A stretch of DNA of 64,000 nucleotides from Sphagnum magellanicum (taxonomy: Eukaryota; Streptophyta; Sphagnopsida; Sphagnales; Sphagnaceae), in assembly GCA_021904315.1 (NCBI GenBank), contig CM038922.1, positions 16,901,347 through 16,965,346 on the forward strand. Direction: 5' to 3'. The translations under genes and the position numbers were made by a program. Below, piece after piece: positions 11,930-26,549 of the stretch (position 1 is its first letter; every line of letters begins with the position of its first letter). The notes under the pieces are model-generated. The model did no database searches and was not told the origin of the DNA. It saw only the letters and a list, made by a program, of their open reading frames with translations.

Positions 11930-14000
11930 TTGAAATTTCTTCCTCACGTTACTAGATGGAGATGTTTTGTTAATGATTTTGTATATTAGACAATTTCCTA
12001 GTAGAACCCATTGTGCACGCTTAGTTCCTTCCATGCTTTTTGCCTGTTCAACCACACCCAAGCATATTCAAATTGGGCTTATTGAACCTTTTTTTTTAAT
12101 TGAATATTCCAACAAAATATGCCAATTATCAAGCATAGGTATGATATTTTGCATTATGACCAATAATTTTCCAAGGAAGTTTAGTAAGAATTTGCTTTTT
12201 GTACCATTGGACTCCCTTACTAGGAAATTATTGTGTTTTATTCAAATCATGTACATTGTTCTAGAGAATTTGTCTTGTCATAAATGCATGGATTATGTAT
12301 CGATACATTACAAATGATGATGCAAAAAAAACTATGGATGATGATGAATCAACAACATGAACTATATGAAAAACAGCTCAAAATCGCAGAGTGAATTTCA
12401 TCCATAGATGATGAAGAACAATGATCATGGATGTTTGTTTTTGAAGATGAGTGAACAAATTTATTTCATCTTATTATGCTTCAAAAGAACTCTGAATTGA
12501 AATGCAAATTTTAATTTTAATCAATGCAAGTAAACTACAAATTGGGGCCTTTTCCCCAGTAATGGTTGAAGGTGTTCTTTTGGGGTTGGCATGGCTATCA
12601 TCTTATATGGCAACCTAAAGTTTGATCTTACAAAACTAAAAAAGAACACAATCTATATATCACATTAACCAACTACAGCCTGAAGAAAAAAGTATGTCTT
12701 AATACATATGTATTATTTCATTTTCTTAAAAGTGGAAACCTAGATATAGATTGGTACTAGTTTTGGTATCAAAGAACCAACTAGATTGGTATGACCTAAG
12801 ATAATATACTAGGGACTAGTCTCATATTGGTACTTGCTTGGTTGGGACATGCGTAATTCTAGCCTTGTACCAATACGTGTTTGGTACGGACTTGAGGTAA
12901 TATCAACTTCATGCTATGGTTGTACCATTCTCAATATTAAGTATATACTAACATGACCCAGCCAAAAGTGAACCTTGGACCCTAGGCTACAATGATTATT
13001 TTTTAAAAATCTAAATATACCAATATCAAAATGAAATAATATTTTAAAGAAGATGCAATATCAATACCATAACAACTTAGGAAAATCAGTATTAATTAAA
13101 TTATTTTCAAATTACAAAAAATTTAAGAATTTATTGCACAAAATGTCAAAATTTTAGAATTGGTAATGGCAAGTGTAAGTGCCATTCACCTTCAAATTAG
13201 GCCTATGATCTGATGCAAACTAAAGAAATGAAATGCTACTCATTTGATGAGACATCTTGATTTTGAAAATCATTGTTTTCAAATTCCTCTAGGGAAATAG
13301 TTGATCTGTCATCTCCATTTAGTCACTAGTGTGAGAGACTTTTATGAAAATTCTTAGTACATAGTTCAAGGGTAACCTTGGTTTTTGTTTAATTGTTGCA
13401 AAAAGAGTAACCAAATTGGGAAAAAGAAAACTTTATTCCTCACCAGGTGAAGATTGCTATCAAATTTGTTGCTCTTTGATATGGTTATGGGAGTATTTTA
13501 CTCTTAGTGGCATATTGGACCTTCTTGGCAAACAAAGTTCAAGAATTCATGTAAAAGCCACATGCAAACAAGAACTAAGAAATGTAATGAAATATGATGT
13601 GCATCAAAATGAATGAAAAGTAAATGATTCTCTTTTTCAATCATGATGTTGAAAATACAAATATTTTTTATAATCTAGGCCAAAAACATTGAAAATAATA
13701 TTTAATTTGTTGAAGCACATTTTTAAAAATTAACTAATTTTTTGGTGCTAAAGTGCAAAATTTATTCAGGTGTTACAATACCAAGTTGGTATGAAGTTTT
13801 TTTTAAGATCCAATACCATCACTAGAGCTCATATGTTCAATAGCTGATATTGACCAAACACTAATTTTTAAGCTTAAGAGAATGCCCTATTAGTAATGCA
13901 TTACACCTTGGACCTCAAGGTTCTACCCTTGGTACATAAGGGTATGAAGGCATTACATTGTGCAATAATTAAGGCTGGCCCATATGAATGGGAAGCCTTG
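11930..14000. repeat. Segmental duplication, B-side arm
   Basis: This AT-rich stretch aligns by eye with 37290-39870. Clear shared landmarks are 'ttcaaattgggctt', 'ggtatgatattttgca', 'ccaaggaagtttag', 'ggggttggcatggctatcat', 'aagtatgtctt.atacatatgtattat', 'ttggtactagttttggtatcaaa' and 'ttgcaccttggacctcaa'. No gene is visible in it. Confidence 0.75.
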
Positions 14001-14337
14001 TTGTACATGCTCATCCTACACAGGGATATTTAACTTGTAGATTATGGTGTTTAACTTTGAGTTTCAATTTGTAAGATTCCATATTTCATTTAACCTATTG
14101 CACATGTTTTCTTATTATACATTTGAATTCATTTAAAGACTAGTCATGGACCCCTTTATGTCATTGGCCAAAGTATATTAAATGGCATCTTGGACAACAC
14201 ATCTGGACATCCCTTCCATTGGCTCAAAATTTGTTAAACAACAAATGTGCACATCATTCACTGAGGGTTTTTTTTTTTGACAATACCAAAACTGGAAAAT
14301 GGGAGGGGATAGATTGGGAAGGTTATGATGTGGTCAC

Positions 14338-14360
14338 ATATATATATATATATATATAAA
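14338..14360. repeat. TA microsatellite
   Basis: A short run of alternating T and A lies just before the second copy of the AATTC-tailed dispersed repeat. Confidence 0.7.
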
Positions 14361-14389
14361 CACCTGTTTAAATATATAAATTTTAATTC

Positions 14390-14740
14390 CAATGATAATG
14401 ATTCATTTGAGTTGGTTTTGGTAGGATAACTTTAATTTCCATAAGTGGTAGTACATTGAACAATTTTAAATTAGAATTTGTTTAACCCATGCCCAAGTAA
14501 AGAGGTATGGAATGGTGTTTTTTCAAATTTGTGTTTTTTTTTAATTTTTTTTTTCCAACACCATATTCACAAGAAGATTTTGAAATTCCTCTCCACCAAT
14601 TTGCATCTCATTTTTTTTCAATTGAATTTGAACTCAATTCAATTGAATCTTAATCCAATTGTCGAATTGAATTTAGTTGAAATTCAATTCAATTCAATTC
14701 AATTTGCATTATTATGTTATTTATGTCTCAACTTCATATA
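14390..14740. repeat. Dispersed repeat, copy 2, ending in an AATTC-rich tract
   Basis: This is the partner of 5060-5430, in the same orientation and with the same order of landmarks. The stretch that follows, 14740-16040, is AT-rich and I see no gene in it. Confidence 0.7.
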
Positions 14741-16078
14741 GGAATAAATTATTGTTTTTCACTTCAAGATCATTTAGAACTTTTTTTTTTGCTCCACAAG
14801 GATATTTATCTTCCTTTGTATTTCCAATGCTTTTAGTCTTGCATAAGGAGATTTCATTGCACGCTACACATTGCACCATATCACTATTATTTTTTGGGTA
14901 AAATTCATTGATATCAAGATTATTTCAAAATGTTATGTGATTGACATATGAACATATATTGTTTAATTAGGCTTTATGTAGATATGTTGACGTTGTTTAA
15001 GAAATTCTTCATAAAAGAATCTATGTTAATGCAAAAGGCAAGAATGAAAACTAATATTTTTACATTTAGTATGTGGAAACAACCATGATGGAATTGTTTT
15101 GTTATTATGCATTGTATTCAATCTTTTCTTTACTTTTGTTTTTATTTCATAAATCATAAATTGTATAAATTGTGTGATTTCTTAAAATTATATAAATATT
15201 ATTTGTGAATTATATGCACAAGTGAAAAGACATAGCAAATGTGAAAACACATAATGATTCAATGAAAATGTGTTTCAAGCACAAAATAAAAATGAAAGTT
15301 AATCATAAAATTAAAGATATTAGAATTGTGTAGAGTTGTGTTTTTATAATGTAAATGATGATTTTTGATGGAGCATTATTTTTCATGAGTTTCCTATGTT
15401 TGGACATGCATGTAATTTTTTTATTTTTCATTGTGGTTTGCATGCACTTACTTAAAATGTTACACAATTGATATTCACTTCATTGTGTGCATTATGTGAA
15501 AAAAAACAATTGAAAAATATTATAATGGGCCAAAAAAGGAAAGATGTATTATCTTCTCAATGTTTTGTTTTCCCCGATATTCTTTTTGCTAAAAAGTGAT
15601 ATTGATATGTGTTTTAACCATTTAATTAAGTTTTAAGCATTATATCATTAGTATATAACACATTATATGATGTCAACCCATTTATACCTTTACAAACATG
15701 TTTTAAGTGACATCCAATTCATATCTCAAAAGAAAGGAAAAATAACTTAAACATTTAAAACATACATATTTGTCAAATTATTTAAACAAGATGAAGCAAA
15801 AAATAATAATTTAAAATGCAATAATATAAAAAAATGATGAAACAATGGTTAAAAAATTATATTTGAGAATAACATTATCCTTGAAATCCACATTTCACAT
15901 TTTTTTGTCTTATAACATCAATCTTCAACAAAATCGAATAAGGATTCATAATGAGTGTTTACAAGGCATTACACAAGAATAACAACTTTATTTGAGCTTT
16001 AAATAATGTGAAGTTCATGCTTTAAATAACGTGAATCTTGTGTAGATGGTACAAAGGTTTCCTCTCTTGGCATAGCAG

Positions 16079-18703
16079 TCACAAAACAGGCCATTTTTCA
16101 CATTCTTCTTTGATATTTCTAAAGAGAGCGGTGCTCAGATAACGCTCAGCAGAACTGGCGAATATCACCACAATCAACTTGCCTGCATTCTCTGGCTCCT
16201 TAGCAATCTGTTTTATTAGAACAGCAATTTCCGAGCACAAAAAACTTGTCACCAGAAATGCCCAATCCTGAAGAAAGGAGAAATTCAAACACTTCTGAAA
16301 CCTCAGCTTATGACACATGCAATGGGTAGAAGGTTTAAGAGGTTGGTCCAAGAGGCTCACCTTAAGAGCAGCAGCAAATGTAGCACCTGAGGAGATGCCA
16401 ACCAGCAGGCCTTCCTCAAGAGACAGTCTCCTTGCCATGTCAAGAGCCTCATTGCTATGCACCGTCATAATACGATCAAGCAAAGGTATGTCCAAGATCT
16501 CTGGAATCATTCCAGCCCCAATTCCTTGTATCTGATGTGGGCCCTTCTCCCCCCCTGCAAACCCAAAAAAGGGTACCATGAACTTCACTGCTTGCAAGTT
16601 GATACATTCTTTACCAAATCACATAAGCTTGTGATTTGCAAGCTATAGTGGGTGAATAACACAATAATTCAAAACCTGATAGGAAGAAATCAAAACCTGA
16701 TAAGACTGCACTTTCAGCGGGTTCAACTGTCACAACTTGGACACTAGGTTTCTTGCTCTTCAAGTAACGACCGGCACCAGTGACAGTACCACCCGTCCCA
16801 CATCCGGCCACAAAAATGTCCACCTTTCCTGCTGTGGCTTCCCATATTTCAGGTCCTGCGAAAGATCCAATTGCATATTAAGCAAAGTGTTAGTACATAA
16901 CAAGAACTACATAAATTGTACAGAAGAAGGTTGCATCCTCATCTATCCATAATGTGCATGTCTTGGTCAATTGTTTAGGCCTTGTGCTAGAAGATTCAAG
17001 TGCAAGAAGATTGTTGAAAAAGGACCTTACCAGTATAACGGAAATGTGCTTCAGGATTTGCTGGGTTCGTGAACTGGCTCAGCTTGTATGCATTGGGAGT
17101 TTTTGCAACTATGGCATCTTGCACCTCAAGAAAATAATCTAATCCTTTTTTGGCATCTGTTTTCACCATCAGCAAACCCAATCACAACCTTGATTCGAGA
17201 CAGGTATAGTCTAACAATCAACAGGGGAACAAGTTTCATGGCATTACAGTTCAACAGGTTAGAAATTGACAGTTGCAAAATGTGCATCCCCCATGTAAGA
17301 TATCACTTGTTGTGGCTGACAACTATTAGATTCATCCCAACCACCCACAACGATGAGAACAAAGGCAGTGTAGAATGCATGCACATCAACAAAAGTCAGA
17401 GAGAAGACACACCTGCTAGAATTAACTCTGCACCAAGTGAACGCAGAAGAATACGTCTTTCCATAGAGTAGGAATCAGGCATGATGAAGATCGTTCGGTA
17501 GCCTCTGTTTCTAGCCACCATTGCTACTGCCACACCTGTGTTTCCACTTGTGACCTCAATTAGCACTGTCTTGCCAGGTGTTATCAGCCCCTTTTCTTCT
17601 GCATCCAGGATCATACTGCACAATTTTTCACACAGCACAGAGATTAAGTCTTCATCACCCTCATTGCTGTACCACAAATCCATCAGTGCACTTAGAAGAA
17701 ATCTCTCTTTCACGTTGTGGATGGATATGTAACATGTTTGGAAATTCCAATTGTTGTGATAATCAATCAGCCCTGGACTCAATCATGAAATTCATACTGG
17801 AGTGCAATGCGGTCTTTCACAGAGCCTCCTGGTTGCTTCCCTTCCAGCTTCCCCACTATCCTTGCCATAGCTCCTTCTGCTTTGGTGATGTGCTTTATTT
17901 CCACAAGTGGTGTCCATCCTATGAGCTGCAATCAAAACAAAAAGAAGTCCTGAAGATTATCAGGAGAAAGATACTATCATCTCCTGATTCCAGCTTTAAC
18001 ACTAATATCTTCAAATAGACAGAAGTATCAGTCTTCAGCAAATTGATTTGATGTCAAGTGAACAGATTCCCCATTGAGGATCTCTTTTCATCCTGGTACT
18101 CCCCTACATTTTCAACACTGAACTGTAATACCATGGTAGGCTCAAATCTTCTTCCATTGTACCTATCTGAACAAATTTATTGAAAGAGCCCCTGTTTTCT
18201 GCATTTGGATTCAATCAGTGGCAACAATTTTTGTGGCCCAAGTGACATTGTAGCGGAGTACAGATGCATGCAGATGAATATAGAAATGCATTTGGCCTCA
18301 TGGCCCAATTTGAGTGCATTTTATGTGACAGCTTTCGACATCACCATGAGTCCTACACTTAACAGGATTCACTTTCATATAACCCAAGATGCTAAGATCT
18401 CAACTTCAAAAGGATCTGAGATAAGTAATTTCTCAAAAGACATTTGATTCAAAATAGAGCTAATGTTTGGTATCTCACGGGATAATGAGCAAATTTATGA
18501 CAACTTACGAAATAGCCATGAGTCCTAAGCACTTGAGGGATTTGCTTCCATACTCAAGATGCTAAGATCTCAACTTCACAAGGATCTGAGATGAGTGATT
18601 GCAAAAAGACATTTGATTCAAAATAGAGCAAATGTTTGGTTACCTCATCAACACTGCCAGCAATATTCTCCTTCATAGCTGATCTCTCTCCAAGCTCGAC
18701 CAT
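16079..18703 (-). CDS. Cysteine synthase copy C (O-acetylserine(thiol)lyase family)
   Basis: This has the same six-exon core as copies B and D: 17798-17925, 17413-17615, 17031-17156, 16697-16855, 16361-16554 and 16079-16267, all in frame with GT-AG borders. Motifs seen are PGGSVKDR (PLP lysine), TSGNTG (intact substrate loop), [38 protein letters not shown] and [17 protein letters not shown], where the usual Pro is Ala. The chosen start is the ATG inside module exon 18644-18712 (reading DLSMVELG), giving about 352 residues; a second in-frame ATG (MKENIAG) follows. The most upstream module at 19200-19280 has Leu codons where the others have Met (ARVLKENI), so it cannot start translation as in D. 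No stops interrupt the core. It is nearly identical to copy D, 17.3 kb away. The subcellular location is not evident. Confidence 0.75.
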
Positions 18704-19337
18704 ACTCAGATCCTGCAAGAATGTATGGGATGTGCTTAATTCATGCTCAATTAGATGCTAAGATCTGAATTCCACAAGATCCAAGCTGCTAGGTCAAAAA
18801 ACACATTTTTGATTTGAAAGATAGGAAAATGTTTGGTGACCTCATCAACGCTCGAAGCTGGTCAACAGTACTCAGATCCTACAAGAATCCGCATGACTCC
18901 AGTTGTTGGAGACCGAGACTAGAAATTACAGGAACGTCTGAACCAGCAGAGACTAGATACTCTTCTAAAATTATTGCACAACGCGGACGCCCACACAGAC
19001 AAACTCCCTATTCTACGAGGGTTGCAAAATGCATTTTGACTCGAAATAGCGATCACGAGTCGAAAACACGGAGGAATTTTGCTTTGATACTCAATATGCT
19101 AAGAAGATCTCAACGACATCAAAACATCCAAGCAGCTAGGACATTGCAAAACTCATTTCGATGAACCAAATAGCAATTTATGTTTTGGTAATTTATTACC
19201 TCATCAAAACCACTAGCATCGATGATATTCTCCTTCAGAACTCTCGCTCCAAGCTCGACACTCAGAATATATCCAACGAGAAACCGCCGCACTCTAGAGC
19301 CGCTGGAGACAAAGTCTAGAAATAAGAACGCAACCAC
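18644..19337 (-). repeat. N-terminal module exons and leader of copy C
   Basis: Three module-like segments are present: 18644-18712 (69 nt, in frame), 18841-18878 (38 nt, shortened, lacking the MKENIAG half and not a multiple of three), and about 19200-19280 (GYILSVELGARVLKENI). The shortened one would break the frame if it were spliced in, so it is probably skipped. Further upstream the transcript would run through the GAA-rich leader at about 19360-19390. Confidence 0.55.
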
Positions 19338-19359
19338 AAGACTCTACCGGAACGAGAGT

Positions 19360-19445
19360 CTCTTCTTCTTCTTCTTCTTCTTCTTCTACTTGCGCGCAAC
19401 AGACACACACTCTAACACACAAACTCTCCCTCTCTCTCTTCTTCT
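19360..19445. repeat. GAA-type triplet run in the leader of copy C
   Basis: A CTT-type triplet run on the plus strand is followed by GCGCGCAAC, ACACACTCT and a CT-rich stretch, as in copies B and D. Confidence 0.6.
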
Positions 19446-22400
19446 CTTAAAGCTTTGCCCGGCTCCGAAATTGCTCTCTACCACCATTTAGCATATCCAG
19501 TGTGCACTGTTTAGTTTCTCCCCCATCCCCCACCCATCTTCTTTTCTGCATCATCACCCATGAACTTGAAAAGATAGACCGTAGAAAGTAAGAGACCATT
19601 TAACTCTCACCACCTGGGCCAATCATTGTAGTTTCCCAACAAGAAAGTTATTTATTGCCGAGAAACAAGGATTTCCTTCCACTAGCGCTCTACGACGGCG
19701 CTGGTAACATGAGCGCTTTTCTAGACCCTAAGCAGTTTCACACGGTGTTGATTCTGCTAATCTTCGTCGACAAAGTGCCGGGGCCATTTTACTTGCGCAT
19801 TTTCTTCCACACAAAACTGAATTTCAGCCCAATAAACTTAGTCTCCTTCACAGTATGCAGTAGTTAGTCCATTAACTCTACCTCACAGGCTTGTGTTTGT
19901 GATATTTTTTTAATACCGTACTTGATGATTCTCAGAACTGTGGCCTGGGCTTTTTTTAAGGATATTGTGATGTAGCCAAAGTGGCGATCATCTAGAAAAA
20001 TAATTTAGCCATATTTGGCTACATATTAGATATGAAAGTAGCAAAAAGAAAACAGAATCCTTCTATATTCTTGACTACCCACTGGAACTTATCATGTAAA
20101 TTTTGTGATTTGGATGTTATGAAGTGTTGATGGGCATCCATTGCTTTTGGCCTACAAAGGATGTCTCTTTAAAGGTTCGATGAGCATCAACATCACCAAC
20201 CATGAAATGTGGATGCATGGACTCAAGCTACATGAAGGAATTCAACAATTTGGGAATGAAAAGAGTTTCATCTCTTGGACATGCCCCAACCTCCTCCATT
20301 GAAGATGAAGCTAGCTTCACCAAATTTGATGAAGACAACCAACGTTGCAATAATGGTTCCCACAATAGGGGTGATAGATCTAATGGACACAATAGCACTA
20401 CAATGAACAATCTTTTATATTCTTGGAAGAATTGTTCATGGTTACAACACAAATGTTCTTTCATTAAGACATTGTAGTTGGAGAGGAACTGAATGTGATG
20501 TTGTAGATGTTGAAGGGGTTTTCATTGTTAAAGGGTAATTAATTACATGTGACCCAAGGGATGTAGTGTTTGATGATGATTTAAGCGAAAATCAGTTTGG
20601 ATTGTTCATCTTGTATTGCCCAAATAACATACCAACAATAATGAGTATTTGGAAATGGCCATTGTCATAGACAATTTTTCATGGGCACTCTTTGAAAGTT
20701 TTTCTCAAATCATACAATGATAATCATATATATGATGTAGATGTTGAGGGAAATTTTGGTCTTGATAAAAAGCAATATACCTTTCACAAGAGAAAGAAAA
20801 AGGCCTTGGACTCTAATGTTTTCATGTCAAGGATGGATAAACTAGAAGGATTGTAATCCACAAACCTACGAGCATGAACAAGTGAGCATGAACAAGTGAG
20901 CAGGAGTGAATTTTTTGAATATTTTGTCCATGTCAACAAAATATTAGGAGAATATTCTTTGACACATAAGACAAAATCTTTGTTGACATGGAAGAATATT
21001 TTGTCACATGTCCAAGGATGAATGATATTTATGGATGAAAAAATGAATGAACTTTATTCTAAATGTTGCCAACAAATGTTATTTTGTGGAAAATTGAACA
21101 AAAGAAACAGGGATCGAAACAATTTATGTTGGTTTGTTTCAAAACAAATCCACAAATGAAATGTTCAAGTCACAATTTAAAGCCATACTTCATATTTTCT
21201 TAACATGAAATATATTCAAGCTCTGCAACATCTAAACCATACAGAATGTTAAATTAAATCCCATAGACCCACCAAGAGATATGTGCCAATCCAAGCACTA
21301 ATTGTTCACCACCAAAAAGCATGTGCTTATTAGGAACAAAAACGATATGAAACAACACACGACACTTCACATTGCCTACACTAGTTCAAGTTATTTTTTA
21401 TTTTCGTTCATTCTTTCAACCTTTAATGTCTAACATGATTCTTGCAGCTTATAGAATCAAATTGCATTTTTTTCTATATTACTAATTTGCCCAATTTATA
21501 CAACAAACCACTATTTTACAATGGCCAGAGGAAGATTCCCACTAATTTTCACACCAAACACATTGGAATCAATGATTGAATATACACTAATCTCAAGCAT
21601 ACATGATAAAATATGTGAGATGACAACAAAACCTTGGGAATGTCAAAGAGATGACATTCAATCACTCCCCCTTCAACATTTGCTAGAAATTCAAAATATG
21701 GGGAAAAGAATGGAAAAGAACAATTGACAAAATAGATGAATAGGCCCCACCTGGCAATGGGCAAATGCAAATATAGACAAAGAAATTTTTGCAATATCGA
21801 AACAAACTGTAAACATTCCAAAGGAGGATATGGAAGACTACCATTGGGCAATGTTTACATATGCCATGGATTTTTTTTTAAAACACGCAAATTTGAAAAA
21901 GTCGATTCTATAACATTTTTTCACAAGTTTACTCAACAATTTGTCGATAGAGGATTTAGTTACCCTTGGAAACCTAGTATCAACAGAATTCTTGAAACCC
22001 TAAGGACGACTCTATGCAACTCCAAGCAAATGAGCCTAATTGCCATAAGATTTAAATAACAAAGTTATTGTAGAATGATAGGGCCGACCCCAAAACCACA
22101 AGACATGTATGATAATTGGTAGAAACAATGGATCAACAACTCAAGGAGAGAGGGCAATGGATCTAATTTTCTACTGTTTATTTACAAGTTAGAATGTACA
22201 CATATGTTGTAAGGACATCATTTTCTATAACTTGCAATGGACTTGCATATGTATCATCCATTTTTTATTGAGACATGTTACCATAGGGTAAATGCACAAT
22301 CAATTGGTTCAATATCAATAGATTTACACTCCCCATAAATCCATACAAGATTCTTTAAAATGATTCAAATGGACATGGTTGTTACTTTAAAATTTATTAT

Positions 22401-24439
22401 TATTCTAATATTTGAATAATACATGTTCAATCACCCATAAACCTTTTCAAATCTATGTGAAAATTTGTATTTAATGTAATTGATGTCATTTTTAAATTTG
22501 GAAGTCTTAAAAGGAAAATTCATAAAGTCCATATGAATACTGAGCCATGTAAAGCTTTCAAAAAATATGCTTTTGGGACAAAGAAATTGAAAAACAAACA
22601 AAAATTGCAACTCATATGGACTTATGAAAATATGGTCAAATTTTGACCATTCAAAAGCCCCTAACTATTAACCAATTAAGGTTTTCAAAAAACAAATTCT
22701 TCATATGAGTTTATCATCTTGTATTACATCATATATTGAATCCCAATAACAAATTTGGAATGTGAATCACTCTTTTTTTTTTCATTTTGTGATGTTCCAG
22801 TCAAATGATGAATCCATATTTTCAACTTCAAAAGTCCAGTACTATCAACAAATGAGTTTTTTATTAATAAATAACCAAACAATTCTCTTCATAATGAAAT
22901 TGTTAGTTTAGATCCAAGTCCCAATTAGTAAATATAAGGATATATTAATCATCATATGCATTTGAATAAAGGGTACCTAGAGGTAAAACATCGTTTTGTC
23001 ACAAAAGTGAACCACTCAATTGTGCATCTACCCCATAATGCATGTACATTAATTGATATATAACAAGTTGATCCTAAACCCAATAGTCATAAACCTTAAA
23101 CATAACCCTCATGTAGTTAGTTTATAAGTGAGCATTCTATTACTTTTCTTATTGGTAATGGGATTTAGTGGTTAGTGTATATTTTGGGAAATTCTACCAA
23201 CTGATGTTGATAGGACTCACACCTATGGATGTTCAACAATGGTTGGGAGTAGAGGAATGCATTAGGTGCATTTGAATCTCCTTTTGCAATCTCTATTCAA
23301 GGTTCAAACTTGCTATGGATTGCCATGATTTCATGCCTTCAAATACTTCCATTGATTCTACATGCCATGTGTGCCTAGGTCAAAATGTTTCTAGTTGGGA
23401 TTCCACATTGTTCTAATCTCAATAGTTATCATATTTTTGTGATGTATATCAGGGCACTAATAATTCGGGAAGAGTCTAATCAAAAGTTACTAGTTCCATC
23501 ATGGCAGCTAGTGTGTGTTTGATAGGCTTAAAGTATGGCAAGCCATGTTGGAAATGGAAAAAGAAATTGAATATGGAACTAGAGGAGAAGATATTGTTAA
23601 TGGCATTAATGTTGGTGATAACATTACAATGCCATGTGAAAGCGAGAATAGAAAATATTTTTTATTTTTTATTTTGTGATAAACTAATGCATATTGTGAC
23701 TTACAAACATACGTACTATGACAGAGATAGGGTCATCCATTGGCGATACTATGATTTGATGCAACCAGGGACCAAGACATTATTTCAATGATAGTGCGCA
23801 ACTTGCTTATGTCTACTCCCACATTGTGTGTGCATCAAAGTTTGCAATGCCTCTAACATCACACAATGTTAAAGGAAATTACCCAATGTTTAGGTTGCCA
23901 ATTGAGACTGTTTAATTGATTGAAGAATCATTTGAAGACTTGAGCTATTACATAATGATGATTAACTTGTGGGTGTATTTGTTTATTAGGTCTAAGGCTT
24001 AGTAAGTTCACATTTTGCTCAATTTTATTTCCAAGCTCAAATGTTGCTTCAAGTTTTTTGTTGCAACATTAGGAATGTAATGGTGCTTGTAATAGTAAGG
24101 GCACTTTTTGGTAGTTTTGTATACACCATTCATAAGGTGTTTTGCATGCAATTGGACCATTATCTACAAGCATTTCATGATTGTTGAGATGAATCTATTG
24201 TGAAATATGTGTTTTTAAAACTTTAATAATGTTATATCACATGTATTTTAGGTTTCAAACCTAGCAAGTGTGTACAAGAGCCCATACATACACAATGATG
24301 TAATTCAAGATTGCACACATTCTAAACATTAGTGTCATCTATGTTTTGTCTAATTATAAGCATTGAAATCCTTAACACTAAACTTTCATTTCAATAATAA
24401 ATTAGTGTTTTAATACTGAAGTTATTTATGAACATTAAC

Positions 24440-25230
24440 GTAATCATACTTTAATAATATAGTCCTTTGTCAACACTATAGTCATGCTTCAACAATGTAG
24501 TCATACTTTAACAACGTAGGGAGTTGGCAAGGGAAAGTAGACAAAAAAAGTAATCCGCCCAAAATCCAATTAAAAAATGGAATAGTTTTTTGTATGGACT
24601 TAAGAAAGTAGATTCAAAATATTTTGAAGTAGAAATATAAAATCATAGGGCCTTACATTTAGTTTATGGGAAGTTGGATACAAAGTTTAAACAACTTTGG
24701 TATCATAAAAGTAGGTTGAAAGTACGTTTGAAACTAATTGGGTCAAAATGATGTTCAAACCTACTTCATATTAAAATTCTGATATACTATGATTATAACA
24801 TTCATAATTTGATAATACATAAGTATTTTTTAGGGCTCCACAAAGTTGAAATTTTTTTTAAATAATATTTCATCTACATGTAACCCATTTTATAAGACCA
24901 AACATTTTGTGCAAATAGAAATTTATTATTTAATTCTACTTAATTTTACTTTCAAGATGGGGTTTTTCAACAGTTTACACATGAAATGAAATATTATCAT
25001 CATGTTAATTATTGTACCAAAAAACAATTATACTTTCAATACATTAAAATTTTCTCATGGCTACATGTAATTTTTTTTGACAAGGAGCAATGAGCCATCT
25101 ACTTTACCTTGCTTGCACCTTATAGTCCTTTGTTAGCATCATAGTCATACTTTAGTAGTATAGTCCTTTGTCAACATTGTAGTGATTTTTTAACAATGTA
25201 ATCCTTTATCGATATTGAAGTGTTATCTAG
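24440..25230. repeat. Two clusters of a TAGTC-containing short tandem repeat
   Basis: Variants of ATAGTCCTTTGTCAACA and TAGTCATACTTTAACAAT follow one another at 24440-24520. They recur in the same form at 25125-25230, about 690 bases apart. Confidence 0.55.
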
Positions 25231-26549
25231 CATTGGCATTCTGCCCACATGTATTTGAATGTGAATGCTTCATATTTACACAATATTTGAAAGCCGTACT
25301 AAAAAAATCGAACTACCTTTAATATATCAACTAATGCATGTAATGATGTTATTAGTCAAAGAAGCCATTGTTGATAAATGACAGATTTGGTGAGCAAATG
25401 AAAACACTGCAATTTTATTTGAAGATGAGTCTAGGATACTAATTAGAAATAGGGGTAGTAAAAAAACTCACCTTTGCTACAACAATTGTGTGTTGCGCTC
25501 CAACAATAAAAAATTGATTATTTTGGATTTCCTCCCACTTTTTTGGATGCCATGGAGAAATACAATCTAGATTGTTGGGGTCCTTAATTAAAAATTGCAA
25601 AAATTGACACTTTTATGTCAAATTTGTTATATTGTGTGATCCTTTTAAATTTTCATCTTGAGGGATATCAGAAAGGGGCCAATATACAATTTTTAGGGTG
25701 TTTTTTTTTTATCAAGGGACATAGACTGTAACACTCAATAGTGGATCATTTCCAAATGGGAAACACCCAAGGTACTCATCACCTATTATGTCATCAATGA
25801 GGCGATAATCTACAACATTGAATTTTATTTCCTCCTTTCCGACCACTAGTTTTGCCAAAATTTTCTCCTTCTCATGTGCTTCATTTCTTTCTTTTCATGG
25901 TTTTTTTGTTGGTTGTGGCGTACTAGGGCCCTCAAAGTTTGTGAGTGTGCATTACGAACCTCTTTGAGAGTCTCATGCAATTCCTCCTTTTCAATCTACA
26001 AGAGTTAGTAAGACTTGTTCCAATGTTTGACAACATCTTGGGCTGATTTATCTTTGAAATCATTCACCCAAAATCCTTTTACAATGTTTGTTGAGGCAAA
26101 TTCATTTTTATTTTGTTTATTGGACAAATGAGGCCTACTTCCTACTTCTTTCGTACGTCTTCTAACATCGGTACCACATTGCCCAAGTCGTGTGCCCAAA
26201 CCTTCATTGAATGTATGGGCATCTTATTTATAGAGTCCTAGTTCCCATTCATGATGAAATGAAATTCAATGGTTGTTTGTAGTTTTGTCAGAAAACTAAT
26301 TGCCCAAGATGTTATTTTAGATGTGAAGCCCCATATTTCGAACTTTGTTTCCAAATAAATTTTGTTTGTCCCAAAATAGTTTTTGACTATCATCCTCAAC
26401 AATGGGTGTGTACTTAAATGTCAAATTAATTTTTTTTAACAATGGTTAGTATCATGCCTAGCTTTAATCATGGTTGCGTTCTTAATTATAAAGTTGGGGG
26501 AGGGGCCAACGAATTGCCAACCCTTCTCAAATTAGATTCAAAATAGTGA

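Noticed and set aside
14478-14901. Frames of 87 and 74 codons in the AATTC-tailed repeat
   Set aside because: They arise from the low-complexity AATTC tract, which lacks stops in these frames.
20202-20477. 91-codon plus-strand frame and a 78-codon frame on the opposite strand
   Set aside because: Both strands are open over the same interval, and neither has a recognisable motif.
21521-22059. Two plus-strand frames, including a PKEDMEDYHWAMFTYAMDFF-like stretch in a third frame
   Set aside because: Possibly a decayed element, but the pieces cannot be joined and match no family that I can name.
26005-26199. Minus-strand 64-codon frame with charged residues, extended in broken form towards 25800
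   Set aside because: It resembles a retroelement gag-type remnant only in composition; there is no zinc knuckle or protease motif.
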